Source: Rhopalosiphum padi | Lineage: Eukaryota > Arthropoda > Insecta > Hemiptera > Aphididae | Reading direction: 5' to 3' | Length of the DNA stretch: 64,000 bases | Assembly (NCBI RefSeq): GCF_020882245.1 | Contig: NC_083598.1 | Coordinates: forward strand, 29,859,858 to 29,923,857 | Shown: positions 41,601 to 55,029 of the stretch, one piece after another | How positions within the stretch are numbered: the stretch's first letter is position 1 | Layout of the letters: every line of letters begins with the position of its first letter | The notes under the pieces: model-generated | Databases searched by the model: none | What the model saw: only the letters and a program-made list of their open reading frames with translations | Told to the model about the DNA's origin: nothing | Made by a program: the position numbers and the translations under genes

Positions 41601-42410
41601 TAGGAGTTTATGTTTGAATAGGGAACGTATGTACTTAATTGAAGTCGATAAACGATTAAGTGATTTTTCTTTTCGTTTCAATGCGGATCACTTAAGTAAG
41701 TCGTATATCTAAATACAATATACATCATGCATACCGAACTTTTCATGGGTTGTTTATTTATGCATTATAGTATGATTTTCTGTTTTTGATGTAGACCTAA
41801 TGTGTTAAAACTAAAAATAATATTGTGATTAGAATATTATATTTTGACATGCGTACCTATTACCTACAATTAACCAAATGGATAGATCCTTAAATTAATA
41901 TGATTTTCAAGATGATAAAATAGTTATACATCAGTGAAAGATATTATTATATAGACTTATTTTAATTAAATCAACATAATATAGGTAAATATTATCTATA
42001 CCTACATGAGTAACACATAAGAGAAGAAGGTATCTGGTATATAACTGCAGTATGACTGTATATTAATTGAGTTTTTTTACATAAATATTAGTATACAATT
42101 AATAAATTCCAAATGTCACGAACGTATAATTATTGCTATTATGCGTACCTACTTGTTTGGTTATAATTCGTATTCAAACGCAATAAAACAAAACAAGCGT
42201 AGGTAGCTGGAAGTATAAAATGCATATACACAAAATATACGAACAAGAAATGTTTCCTGGAACAATAACTGCTAAACATTTCCCTTTTAGGTAGCTGAAC
42301 CTATATGAATATTTTTTTCAGACATGACAATATATTATGCAGTGCCTATTACTATTGTATAATCATATAATTCGATTGTTTAATATACAATTTGTTAGCA
42401 ATAACGCGCT

Positions 42411-42439
42411 AATTTTAATTTTAAATTAAAATTAAAATT
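42411..42439. repeat. Perfect AT palindrome
   Basis: Arms AATTTTAATTTT and AAAATTAAAATT separated by 5 bases. Likely simple-sequence drift. Confidence 0.7.
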
Positions 42440-43861
42440 AATTATTTGAAATTTCGAACATTGTTATTTAGTATTGACCAATTAATGACCATATCTGTAC
42501 GCACAGTTGCGTATAAAATAATGTGATATGAATTATTAATAATAGTATGTAGGTATTGATGCTTTGCTTTACACGATACACACTAAAAATAACTACATCT
42601 AATCTCAATATTTTTAGGTGGGTATATGTATAGGAACCCATTAGTAAATTCAATAACAACTTTAATTGATTGACCTGCAAAGTTTAATAAACACAAATGG
42701 AAATAACAAATAATAGTAACTATATTTATAATTACATAAAATGATAATCAAATGTCTATATTTTATATTTTATATAGTATATACGTGCAAATATGACCCC
42801 ATAAGCAATCACCAAAATACGGTTATGATTCAAAAAATTATATATTATATTACATGCATTATTCAATATACGAGTAAATAATAAAATATTTACAAACAAC
42901 AAATAATACAATAATATAATATTTAAATAATTTAAATGGAAACATTTTTCTATGTACAAATTGAATAATCGTTTATTTAAAATTGAAAGCAGAAGAAAAA
43001 TTTCAATAAAAATTTGAAGGCGGTTATAAGCTCCTTATATTATTTTATTAGTCTTATAATCATGGATTATACACAATCATCGATTCTCCCTCCCCAACAC
43101 GCACACGCATAAACACTCACCATTTAATCATCTCATAAGTATTTAACAAAGATTATTTACTGTACATATTAATTTTAATAATTAATTAGCATAAAATGTA
43201 TAAGAACTTATTAGTTCCTTATTAATTTATATTAACCATAAATTACATGAATTAAATGTGAGAGTCTAACTATTTTCAAAAATCCAAGTGGTACTAAGCA
43301 TATTTAAGCTCTCCTCCAAATTCACTTATGGGCTAACAATAAGAAGACTGTTTTTATTTTTGCAACCAAATTTCAAATTCACCGAGGCAATCAATCGGCT
43401 CAAATCCAAGTATATACCCTGTAATAATAATATAATATAATAATTTATTATATACTATATTTTTAGTACAAGTCATAGAATATAAACGTCTGTAACGTTA
43501 GCCACCCTACTTTAAGCTACATATCCCAGACTTTCACATTGTTTTTCAATTAATTTGCTATAATTTGATAAAAATAAAATCATTATCCGTTCATATTTTA
43601 TTTATTTATTATTTTTTATATACTTATCTACCTTTAATATTATAAAATTTTTAATAAAGCTAATATTTTATATTTGTTATTATATATAATTTAAAAGTTA
43701 AGATATTTTGTTTGAAATTAGTTGTGTGATTTAAAAATACTTGTTTACTTACTAAAAATGACACTAATATACTTACTACATACAATTTTATATATAAAAT
43801 ATAAAATATTTTTTATATTTTGCATATATTTTAATAGAAATAAGATATGTATATGTACGAG

Positions 43862-43915
43862 TATCATAGACCTTATAAGGTATGTGGTTTAGTATAAACT
43901 ATAAAGTCTATGATA
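43862..43915. repeat. 16-bp inverted repeat hairpin
   Basis: TATCATAGACCTTATA at 43862-43877 pairs with TATAAAGTCTATGATA at 43900-43915 with one mismatch (a G-T/wobble position). The 22-base loop gives a compact 54-nt structure. Its function is unknown; it may be a relic of a foldback element. Confidence 0.5.
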
Positions 43916-44479
43916 TGTACATGTATAGATTATTTTAGCTCGTGACTCGTGTGTTAACAATATAATGACCGGTGTCCGACACAATCGATATTACCAATCT
44001 TTTTTTAATATTATGAAATATAGTTTTATGTATTTGGCACTTTGTGAATGGACAAAAACAAAATGTCTTGGTGATCACGAGTCGAACCACATCGAATTAG
44101 TCTGTATACTTTGGTGTCACTAAATGAAAACTTAAAAAGTAATCGATCCCTCAATAAAATGTAATGTTTTGATTTGAATAATTGTTATTTCTTCCAAATT
44201 CTCAAACATTGTTCGTGTCAATCAGTTTATAACGATTATTGCTTTTCGGATCGGGACCAGTGATATTATGTACTATAACGCTAAAACGGTTAAAAGCAGT
44301 CTCAAAAAAATCAAACTAAACTCTACACAGCTATATAATATTATGATGGTCACGCGAGTTTTCCAATGCGAAACATCACAGCAAATTATTATTGTGAGTT
44401 TCGTAAACATTATATTAGGTATAATATCATAAATATCATAATATTGACTCGTATACATACATATATAAGCGCCGCTTTC

Positions 44480-45530
44480 CTAGCTGGTACGTATCACATG
44501 GCACCCGCTGCATTGGGTGACGTGTGTATAATAATATATATATATGTTTAATTTATATACAGTGATACACTGCCCGTATACATCCCAACACAATATAATT
44601 TACAACTTATATATTTATATATTATACACGAAATATGCGTCTGGTCGGAAAATGCGAACGTATAATATTATATATATATATATATATGCTCACGCGAACG
44701 AGACTTCTTACCTTGACGATGACGTTATTATGTCGGGACAGACAAGACACGTCAAAACACACTTATACGGTGCGTATTGAAATATGGCATATTATAATAT
44801 ATATACATATATATTATGCGTATATATATATATATCACTGGTATGGCGCTTGTTATATTACGTACATGTGTATATAGTGCGCACACGATAGCCGTAAGAC
44901 GACTGACGGGCCGTAACGTGTAAGGTACCTCCTTTAACATTACTGTGCGTAACTACCCAGAGGGCTCGGGGGAGATGTTTTTCGTCGGGCAGCGCTGGAA
45001 ACCCGTGTTCGGGTACGGTTAGCACACGTGTTAAATAATGCGAACGGGACCACACGGTGTCGTCGGTTTCTCGGTTTCACGTATATCTTTTCCATCGTAC
45101 TCGCGACATATTATATATCGTTTAGGCGATATACCTCCCATATATATATATATTTATTATAATATCATATTATGCTTATGGCAAATAATATTACGTTATT
45201 ATATGCGTCGACCGAACGCATAACGATATACTCCTTTGGTAGTAAATAGTAATACGATATATTCGAAAACGGGACGTTTATCCGATTTCGGTTTTCGACG
45301 TATCAACATGTCGAGTTTGACCGCGTTTAGTATATTTATGTATAGTATAGAGAGAAGGGTGTCGAAAGCGTCAACTGCCCAAGTCGTCTACAGCATGCGG
45401 ATTTTGAAAAGAAAATTGAAAACATTTCAATCAAATTTCTATTTCAGAGCCATTTCAATAGGTATTTTTATAAAATACTTTCACCATACGGCTGTGGATC
45501 ACGGTGCGCAGTAAATATTTCGCCTCATTT
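44480..45530. other. Moderately GC-rich segment with AT microsatellites
   Basis: CG-rich stretches near 44690-44760 and 44880-45120 alternate with (TA)n runs (44669-44688 and others). ORFs of up to 92 codons here show no family motif. Confidence 0.35.
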
Positions 45531-45534
45531 TTTT

Positions 45535-48500
45535 TCAAGAGCCGATGGATTGCAATAGTGCAGTAGTCACTAGTCAGTATTTAAAAATAAAATTTATATT
45601 AAAAACATAGAATGATATTTTTTCAAATAACACAAAATATAAGATTAAAGTTATAAATAATTATAAATAAAACGTATAGTTAGAAAACTATTGACTGACA
45701 ACTGACTCGTGCCATCTGAAGTCTGCGTATGTACAAAAATACTGAAAATATGTATATTATTTCGTAAATTAAACATATTTATGTGGCTATACAGTGCTAC
45801 ACAAGTATTAATAAATAAAAAAATCGATTGAAAATAGAGTATAGATTACATTGAAAAATTTCGTGAATGGCTCGACGAGTAATAAAAGCTAATAAAAAAT
45901 AAAGTAAAATTATAGTTTTTCATTATTTATTAGAGAAAATAAAAATGTCACTATTTTTGGAAGAAAAATTTTAAATACAATTATTTCAAAAGCAATGAAG
46001 ACAAAACAAAAATGTAAATACCTACCTAATAACAACATTTTAAATTTTTTTCTTTTAGGAAAATTGGCTGCTTTTTCAACTATATTTTTTATTATTTCTT
46101 TAAAAATATATGAATATATTATCTCGTTAGATAAAAGATATTATTAAAATATAAAATAAAATCATCAATACGTTTTATAGAAATTGAAATATTATTTTCA
46201 TTTTACGTAATTATAAGAATGTTAGGCATATAGGATTAAATTTATTGTTAATAATATAGATAACAATAACATTTTAAATATTAATTAATGTAAAAAAAAA
46301 ATAACCTAATCTAAATACTTAGGTATATTTTTGTTTGTTTTATTATTTGATCATGAACGATGAATCTATACAAATACGAGTTGTACTCATGTTGAAAAAA
46401 TAATAGGTTTGTATACGGTATACCTATATTAAAACGAATAAGCCGCGTACTAATAAATTGTTTTCAATTCAACGTATTTTATATCGTTGAACAATTACAA
46501 ACACGTGTTGAAAAAATCACCAATAGTTTTTGCCTTCTTGGTTTAAAACTTGGTTAAGGTTTAAGTATGAAATACTTGGTTGAATGTACATATATGGTAT
46601 ATGGTTTATTATATTAATAAACAAAATTATTTTGTTATGATGTTGATATTAAAAAATATATGGGTGGCACGTAAGCGTATAGCCTTTTTATTACTCTTGA
46701 TATTTATCATTAGATTTATTTTTTATGCCAATTTGTATTCGTATTTTAATTTTTGTTAATTTATTTGATAAAATATCACATATTATCAAATACAATGATG
46801 TTCTAAAATCTAGAAAAAATATAAATAAATAGGTATCTACTTTTGAAAAACCCTAACCTATATCCTGTATCCTGTGAAATGTTAACTTAATTTTATTCGA
46901 TGAAATAAATGTGTTTTTTTTAAAGATTAATTTATTAAAAAAAAAAAGTTACATACCTAATATACTCTGTAGTAAACGTACTTAATATATTATAGGCTAT
47001 AATTTATAGCTAAGTATAATTTAAGTATTTATTTTGTAACGGTATACACGAGTAGATTATATAGAAAATTTGTGTATTGTCATTCTGAATTATGTAACTG
47101 AATTGAATATCCTATAATCAACAATAATAATTATAATAATACGTTTTACAGTAATACTTGGGAGGAACATTTTTTTTCTATATAACAGAAACATACGAGT
47201 ATTGATTAGTGATTACGCTGCATGGTAATTTATCGAAATAATAATATGAATAATAACATTATATTATAGGTACGTTTCAGACATATAAAATAGGTACAGG
47301 TGATAACCGCATAATATAATATGACTGGTGTCGTTCAAAAAATACATAAACATTCACACGCGACATACGTCTACTCTAAATTTTATACCAAATTACAACA
47401 GATAATATTATCATATTATGTCGTTATAAATCATAATCAATTAAAAATATGTATAACGACACCATATAGACGACTAGATGAGTTTATCAGATTATTTTTC
47501 ATTTTATATACTGTGGGATTATGTTTGATTTGTACATCATGTCATAACATATTACATTTTAAGTGGTCTTTTCCTATCGTGTAAGACACATATTTCCATT
47601 AATGACAATGATTATTTAATTTATTAAAATTATTATTACTATATATTATTACAGTTATTACATAGTTTAAAAAATAATACGAAATTATTATGAATGCCGA
47701 TGACTGCAATACGTGTTTTTTTTATGGATATTAACAGATCATGAACTAATAATCGGTTACTTGACTGATGTGACGATTAGAAATTTATTTCAGAAGTTTC
47801 ACACTTACATTTCACATTTGACATACCTACACACCCGCAGTTTGAAAATTAAACGTCAATTGTTTTAATCAACTAACAATACAATTAATTTATGTAACTT
47901 TATATCAATATAATACAGAGATATCAATAGAAACAACGTTCTAAAAACTAATCAAATGTTTAATACTGTCTAACACTATTGAAAACATAAACATAAACCG
48001 CGTAATTTATGTGCGATAATGAATTATAAATATTGTGTTGAGCGCGTTAAATGATTTTGTCACTATAACACTAAACGGCTAACCACATCAAAAGTAATAA
48101 AGTCGGTTTTATGGACTAGAGCGAAACCCCACATAATATATCACTCATTAGTCATTAGCAATAAAATACAAACTAAAACATAATTTAATCTCTTTGTCGG
48201 GCAACACGGTCCTATTATAACACATTAAACAATTAACTGTTCGGCATGATTAGATTCTGATAACGCGATACAGCGTCAAATAAAACTATGCAGGAATAGT
48301 AACCAAATGCTACGTACATATTTTTTAGGGCTTATATGAGCCGATTCATGTTTTAGTAGTTCTATACGCAATACGCGTATAGTGTTTTTGACGGCTGAAT
48401 ATTTCAAAAAATATCTAAATTATATATAATAACGCTGTTTTCAACATTAATTATTTTAAAATTTAAATTAATACCTCATTATCATAAAAAATTTCAAAAA

Positions 48501-48846
48501 CATAACGTTCTTTAAAGGCTTTACATATTATACAGGTTTGTTTTATTGTAGTTACATCATATTATATACATATAACTTTATTTAAATAAATATTTTTACG
48601 TTGGCACAATTATTATATTTACAACAATTGTAAAAACTTAGTTTTGTATTTTTTATATATATATATATAAGGAAGAGGTAATCGTTGATACCGATTGATA
48701 CGAAAACCATTACCTGGAAACTCGCCGAGATGAGTGTATACACATAAAATAAGGAACGCAACAATTTAAAAAATGCATTTAATTCGATCACGTTTTATCG
48801 GCGGCACATTGACATATTGCACGAATCAAACTCTTATTACTACTAC

Positions 48847-48890
<44 letters not shown>

Positions 48891-50450
48891 TAATAATAAT
48901 AATGATAATAATAATATACGTGAGCGGTACATTTTATATATGGAGCACACCAATTAACTCGGTGTTTATAGCACAGGTGATCCAACGACAGATTTAGTAA
49001 TGTCAGCCATGTGGCCAACGTCATCGGATTTCCCACGGACACACGCGACAACTTATATGGTGTACCGTGTTCGTGGGAACACTATATAGTCTTTTTTAAA
49101 AGCCTCGTTTTGGGGGTACATTATTTGATTTACGTGGTCTTGACGGGAACAATTTATATTTTTGAAATTATACTTTATTGACTTGGTGTCGGTATAATAA
49201 TAATATTATGTCTCGGCGGCACAAAAACAATACCCACTTTACGGCTTGTTTACAACTATTATGACATTTTTTTCACCACAACTCTCTCATTCTTCAGACG
49301 GTAATTAAATAAATCTAAGATTTGACAATAAGTGAGGTAATGTTCGGTTACATATTAAGTGCCACCTCATTTAACAAAATATGCGTGTTTTCGCGCGAAT
49401 GCAAAATGCAAAATAATATTATGGTGACAATTTATATAGTTGAATAAGAATCTTAGTGATAATTAGGTACCTATGTGTAAAAATAATTGAACTGTAACAT
49501 ATTTTACAACATTAAACTAATATAAAATCATTATTTTTTTAGGCTATATAACTCTGTATCAACTGTACTTTATGTTTATACTCTATAATATACTATAAAT
49601 ATATTATATTAGATATATACAGTATACTATATATACTACATTCTACATACATATTAATTTATAAATTAGGTCCTTATCTAATTGATTATAAACCTGTTGT
49701 GTATAATATGTCTTTATAACAAAAATTCAGGAACGATATTTATCATTATCACCAATTCGCTGTATGCTGCATTCGAAAATATTTTCTAATATTTTAATAA
49801 CATTATTTACATTATATGATATTAAAATGTCAAAAACCTACTTGCAATGTATCCAATATATATTTTATTTTTATTTTGCTTTTATACACATTTAATGTCA
49901 TAATTTATTTGATATTTCAATGCATAAATAATCCATACGGTATTGTTCGTAAAATAAAAAATAAAACGTGACAAAAAACTGTGAAAACTAATTTAATATA
50001 ATTTATTCGAAAATAACGCATATAGTATTATACATGGCTTGCCTAGTAATAGATATCTATAAGTTTCCGTCTAAATCTGGATAAAAATTCAACAGGATAC
50101 CAGAGTAGAGACTGGTTCCGGCTTTCAGCTCCACTCATAATCTAAAAACAAAATATACTAAACAATTAAGAATCAAAAATAGTATGAAATAATTTGTATA
50201 AACTATTTTTATAATTTATAAATTATACTCATAAGCCATAATAGCAGCCAATAGAAATATGAATTAAACACTGAATCTCTAATATTGATTATTAATATAC
50301 TTACATTAAAAAACTGTGTGATTAACAAAGCATACTCATTACTATTTTTTCATTTAAAAATAAATTTATTTTAATTTGAGTCATTAGAATTTTTAAATAT
50401 AATTAGACCATAATATAATATACAAATTATTAAGAATTTGTATACCTACT
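45535..50450. other. AT-rich intergenic DNA
   Basis: No gene was found. It holds the (TAC)n/(AAT)n microsatellite near 48.87 kb. Confidence 0.55.
48838..48915. repeat. (TAC)n-(AAT)n compound microsatellite
   Basis: Nearly 80 bases of trinucleotide units, first TAC/ACT then AAT. It produces polythreonine and polyserine shadows in the frames that cross it. Confidence 0.85.
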
Positions 50451-50454
50451 ATTT

Positions 50455-50800
50455 AAAGAACGTTCTGTGGTGATACAAATTTCTGTTTTTCAAATAAGAA
50501 GCTCCCCTCCCCTTTTACTGTAAATTATTAAAAGGATAGTTTTTTTGAAGATTTTTATTAACCTAAATGTTAATCAATTTTTTATTTTGATATTTTAAAA
50601 TTTTCAAAAAAATGATTCGTTAAATAATTTGTAATAGAAAAATGATATTTTCATTTGAAAAATAGAAGTTCACATCTCCACAGGACACTTCTTAAGTATC
50701 TAAAGTAGAAACTATCTCATGAATTTAAAAATAATGTCATAAGTATATTTAAAAGTTCCGAAAATCGGATTTTTAAAAACTGTATTTTTGAAGATGAAAA
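50455..50800 (+). repeat. Dispersed repeat, copy 2
   Basis: Block A starts at 50470 (GTGATACAAATTTCTGTTTT) and continues with CCCCTTTTACTGTAAATTA; block B contains AGGACACTTCTTAAGTA at 50682-50698 and ends near a CCGAAAATC tail. Same order and strand as copies 1 and 3; this copy is the most compact. Confidence 0.5.
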
Positions 50801-50809
50801 CCCATCTTT

Positions 50810-52730
50810 ATAAAAATAAATTTCCAATAATAGGATTGTATTTTATATCTACATACTACATATGAATTATTTTAATGCTAATCTTTAAATTCATTTTACT
50901 ATTTAAATTGATAACAATAAATATATTAATAAATAAAGTTCACGATTGACAATTTATAATAATATATACTATAATAGTTCAAGTATAAAAGAATTTTTTT
51001 CCAATTACAATGAAGATTTTGTGTAACAAGTTATATTATTTCATAAACATGTTTAATTGTATTATGTTCAATGCTTATTAGTTATTAGTAGCAGAGGATC
51101 TTCTTATTATTGACTTAATGATGATCTAAGTGTTGTCTTTATAATTTTTAATTTCGAAAATGAGCGTTTGTATGTACTGAGTACATAAATACATGATATA
51201 ATTAATATAAATGTATATTATATTCATAAATGCAGCTAACTATATAGTAATTACATTTATAAAATTGTTTCATAACACAATAAGGTATACAAATTTTACA
51301 AAATTAATTTTTATAAGGTATGTTCTATTGGTAGAAATTTAGAATTATTGATTTTTTTCACCATTTACCGTATGTATTGAAATATTTATCGTCTTATTTC
51401 GAATTTTTCTAATTCTTTAAATATAATATCTCACCCTCAAATGATTTTGCTTAATTGCTTCTGAATCATAAGACGATGCACTGTATCAATTCTTCCTCAG
51501 TGATATTAAGTTTTTGTTCCGTAATTTCACAAAAAAAAAATGTTAAAAATCAATTTCAACAAGCCAATCATGACCTATTATATATATCCATTATCCTCCA
51601 TCTATTGTGCTTATTGTAAATATATTTTATATAGATTGTACAAATAAAAATAAATATGACAAAAAAAAATATATATATTTCTATAAAATACTTAAAATAA
51701 CAATAATTTTTATTTCTATAAATTTATTTATATGGAAAAATGTTGATGACTGCAAAATGTTCTTATTTAAAAAAATAATATATTTTCGATTATCAGAAAT
51801 GATATTGTACGAAATACCTGTATTTATATAATTTTAAACTATCGAAGTCAACAAATGCACTTCAATTGATAATTCATCTGGCATTTTATTTGTTCAGATA
51901 ATACTGTTTTAATGCAAATTTTTATTATCAATTTAAAAGTTTTTTTTTTCTATTACTTCGGTAAAATATTTAAGTTGTTAATGAATTTTGTCAAAATTGT
52001 CAGACGTACCTATGAATAATAATTTCTGAGCAGTTCAAGAGGTCCAATTAACAGTGGGCCTAATCAGATTAATTAGCGAGATTGCACTGAATATACATAA
52101 AATGTGAAAAAAATTAGTTTTTTTTTAAGATATTACTTACTAATTACTTATTATTTATTAATTTATTAAACTTGATTATAATGAATTTTCTGAACATGTT
52201 CATAAATTCTACATAAATAAAAAAATTGTACGAGTAGTTTCCGAGATATTAAAATTTAAATTCAACAACTTTCTAAGATTACAATAATTATTTGACAAAT
52301 TATAAAACACAATACGTTAAAAAAAAAAAATTAATAACTAACGAAAAAAGTAAATCCGTTACGACAAAACTGATTGAATCGTTTTATATGTTGTTAAATT
52401 GAAAAAAATTCATTTCATTACATTATTATTATAATGTTCTATACACTGAACGCGTTAATGTAAGCGTATAGAATAACAACGGACATCGGCAGATGACTCG
52501 CGTTCTATGTTATAAATTTAACTCGTCAGTACGTGAAACGATGTTTGTTTAACATACGCGTGCGTAAATATTATACTTACACAAAAATATATATTATACA
52601 TGTCTTATAAATCGGTTATTCGATAATAATAGTCGATCATTCATAACATTGGTATCTTTATAACGCTCGTTATTATTTTTTTTTTCCTAAAGATTACAAT
52701 AACGGTTATTATTAAGCTTTTATTATACCC
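50810..52730. other. AT-rich intergenic DNA
   Basis: Nothing recognisable was found; very AT-rich with short lysine/isoleucine-rich frames. Confidence 0.55.
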
Positions 52731-53350
52731 GGATCCATGTGGCGTTTTGTATTTATAAACTTTGAAAAATTAATAACGTGTAAGTTCGTAGGGGCCGATG
52801 GTCGGGCGCAGATAACCCCGCCGCCGTGCCGACGACGACGACGGCGACGACCGCGTGCATATTATATTATAGTATATCATATTATACGCGCGTACAATAT
52901 TATTATAGCGCATAGGCGCCAGAATATATTATTTACCGCCGAACGGCCATCTGTTTTAGATACCGTGCCCGGCGTTGACAATCCGTTCCGTTGCGGACAC
53001 CTTATGTATTATATTATTTCCAATACAAATTCCAGACCCCGAGACAAGCCGAAATTCACCGATGAACACGATATTTAAAATAAACAAAAAGGTGGTGGCG
53101 GACTCGGCGTCGTCCTGCTCGTCGTCGTCGTCGTCGTCGTCTACGCGGAGATGTATACGAGACACAAGTCATACGTATTATAACGTCGTGTAAGTTACAA
53201 TATACTCGTCGGCCACGAATGAAATCGTATATACATATATACGTACACTGCACGGGTTTGATATCATATCATAATATAATAATATACGCGTAATATACAA
53301 CGCCGACCGTGATAGTCACACCTCGCGGCTAGAGTCATCTGTGTTTTTTC
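52730..53350. other. GC/CpG-rich island with CGA/CGT repeats
   Basis: Contains (CGA)n at 52830-52850 and (CGT)n at 53120-53141 with CG-rich flanks. Frames across it encode polyarginine, polyaspartate or polyserine from the repeats. Probably non-coding; about 4 kb upstream of the homeobox gene. Confidence 0.4.
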
Positions 53351-53359
53351 AGTTGTCTA

Positions 53360-54160
53360 TAATAAATAATAATATCGTATTATATTTCAAAGAATGTACA
53401 AAAACAAATTGTATTTCAATAAAGATTTTTCTTCAATTACATCATATTGTTTGATTTGTTATTTTATAATCTGACACGCGTTTTACACTTACTTACACCC
53501 CTTGTAAACATCATACAACTATACAAGTATACATCATCACTACGTCAGTATATATATATATATACCCAGAGGCCACTGGCTCGGAACTGAGTGAACTGAC
53601 CAGTTTGTGGTGTTCATTTAGGGTATACCTACTATATATGTTACATTTTTTAAATGAAAATTTAGTAAGGCATATTTGAGTATTTTAAAAATATTATCAT
53701 AACAATATCGATCTTTTGAATAATATTTTTACTTTATTTTTCGCTATTGACTTGAAAATTACAAAATCATTTTCTATAAATTATATCAATATAGATTCCA
53801 TGAGATTCGGTAAGGATATGTAGTTTCATAGTTCAACCCTTATAGGTGTTTATAGAGTGGCTAACACATGAATTTTATTTCGGTATAATATTTTGTTTAT
53901 AGGTACATATAATATATTTATATATTATATTATGTATGTGACTTGTGTGAGTATAAAGACATAAAGTTATTGCTATTGATTACGTCATATAACAAAAAAG
54001 TTATTATGATTGAATATAATTTTCTATACCTGTTGTATAATGATTTGTCACTTAAGCTGATAACGATAAAGTTATTCTATAATTAAATTACTGCTATTAT
54101 ATATATAGACATATAGTCATATAGGTGATAAATAATAATCAATGTGTGTGATTGGGATTT
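53360..54160. other. Intergenic, no feature seen
   Basis: AT-rich DNA with a short (TA)n run near 53551-53565. Confidence 0.5.
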
Positions 54161-54167
54161 ATACAAG

Positions 54168-54333
54168 CACCGTATTCAGGATCAATTTTTCGGGGGGAGG
54201 AGGGGGGATTTAAAATATTTATAATACATGAATTAAAAATATATTATTAAGTTTATAGTTATTTTCTTTCTACTTTAAAAATTTCTGGGGGGGGTATGAA
54301 CCCCCCTTGTGTATTCGGGCTTGGATTGATATG
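54168..54333. mobile_element. Probable short MITE with G-run/C-run ends
   Basis: One end has CCGTATTCAGGATCAA followed by a G-rich tract (54192-54207). The other end, read on the opposite strand, is CCAAGCCCGAATACACAA followed by a G6 run. The two ends are imperfect inverted repeats. An internal G8-TATGAA-C6 hairpin lies at 54287-54306. No target duplication was defined. Confidence 0.35.
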
Positions 54334-54864
54334 CTAAAACAATACTCGGCCAATTTTATTAAAAAAACGATTGAGTATATTTCAACAGAAACAAAACGGA
54401 AACGATAGATAGATTATAAATTATAATAAATATATATGTTCGTTTAATTGCTAATACACATATTATTATAGTCAGGTAATATCTAAATTACGTGCATTAT
54501 ACCAAACCGCATTGGCACAATATTTTGCATACGCATTAGTATATTACTATTGAAATCCCAGTAATTAGAGTATATCTGTATTAGAATAGAAACCACGTAT
54601 ATTAGCTATTATGAGTGTTATGTATAAAAGGCAAAATGTTTATGGTTGTGTCTTATGGAATCAAAAAATAATCGACCGATCTTGACGACTCAAGAAAGAT
54701 TAAACCTAAATAGATTTAACCAGTTATTTTAGGATAACTTACCCGCTATTAATAATGTTAAAATCATAATCACGTATTCCTTTATTTCTGTTTACAATAG
54801 GATATGCGTAACTAAAAAAGCTTCTTATTACTATTCGCCACAGGTTGATGGATTATCTCTGCTT

Positions 54865-55019
54865 CAGTGACACAACTAGGGAGGGGCGGGGGTGCAAAAT
54901 GGTCTTTAGCACCCCTTGTTTATTATACCTAACAATTATTATTTAAGTGAAATACCATCAATTGGTAAACTGTCAACAGTTTTAGCACCCCACGTTTTAG
55001 AGGTCTAGTTGCGCCTATG
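54865..55019. mobile_element. hAT-type MITE (155 bp)
   Basis: The left terminus CAGTGACACAACTAG and the inverted right terminus CATAGGCGCAACTAG agree at 11 of 15 positions. The element is flanked by CTCTGCTT (54857-54864) and CTCGGCTT (55020-55027), an 8-bp target duplication with one difference. CA...TG ends and 8-bp duplications are the hAT hallmarks. It has no coding capacity. Confidence 0.7.
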
Positions 55020-55029
55020 CTCGGCTTCA

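Larger units (their letters stand above)
38700..44450. other. AT-rich intergenic DNA
   Basis: No gene was found. It includes an exact 12-bp AT palindrome (42411-42439) and a strong hairpin at 43862-43915. An open frame around 39090-39300 with no ATG was inspected and not recognised. Confidence 0.55.
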
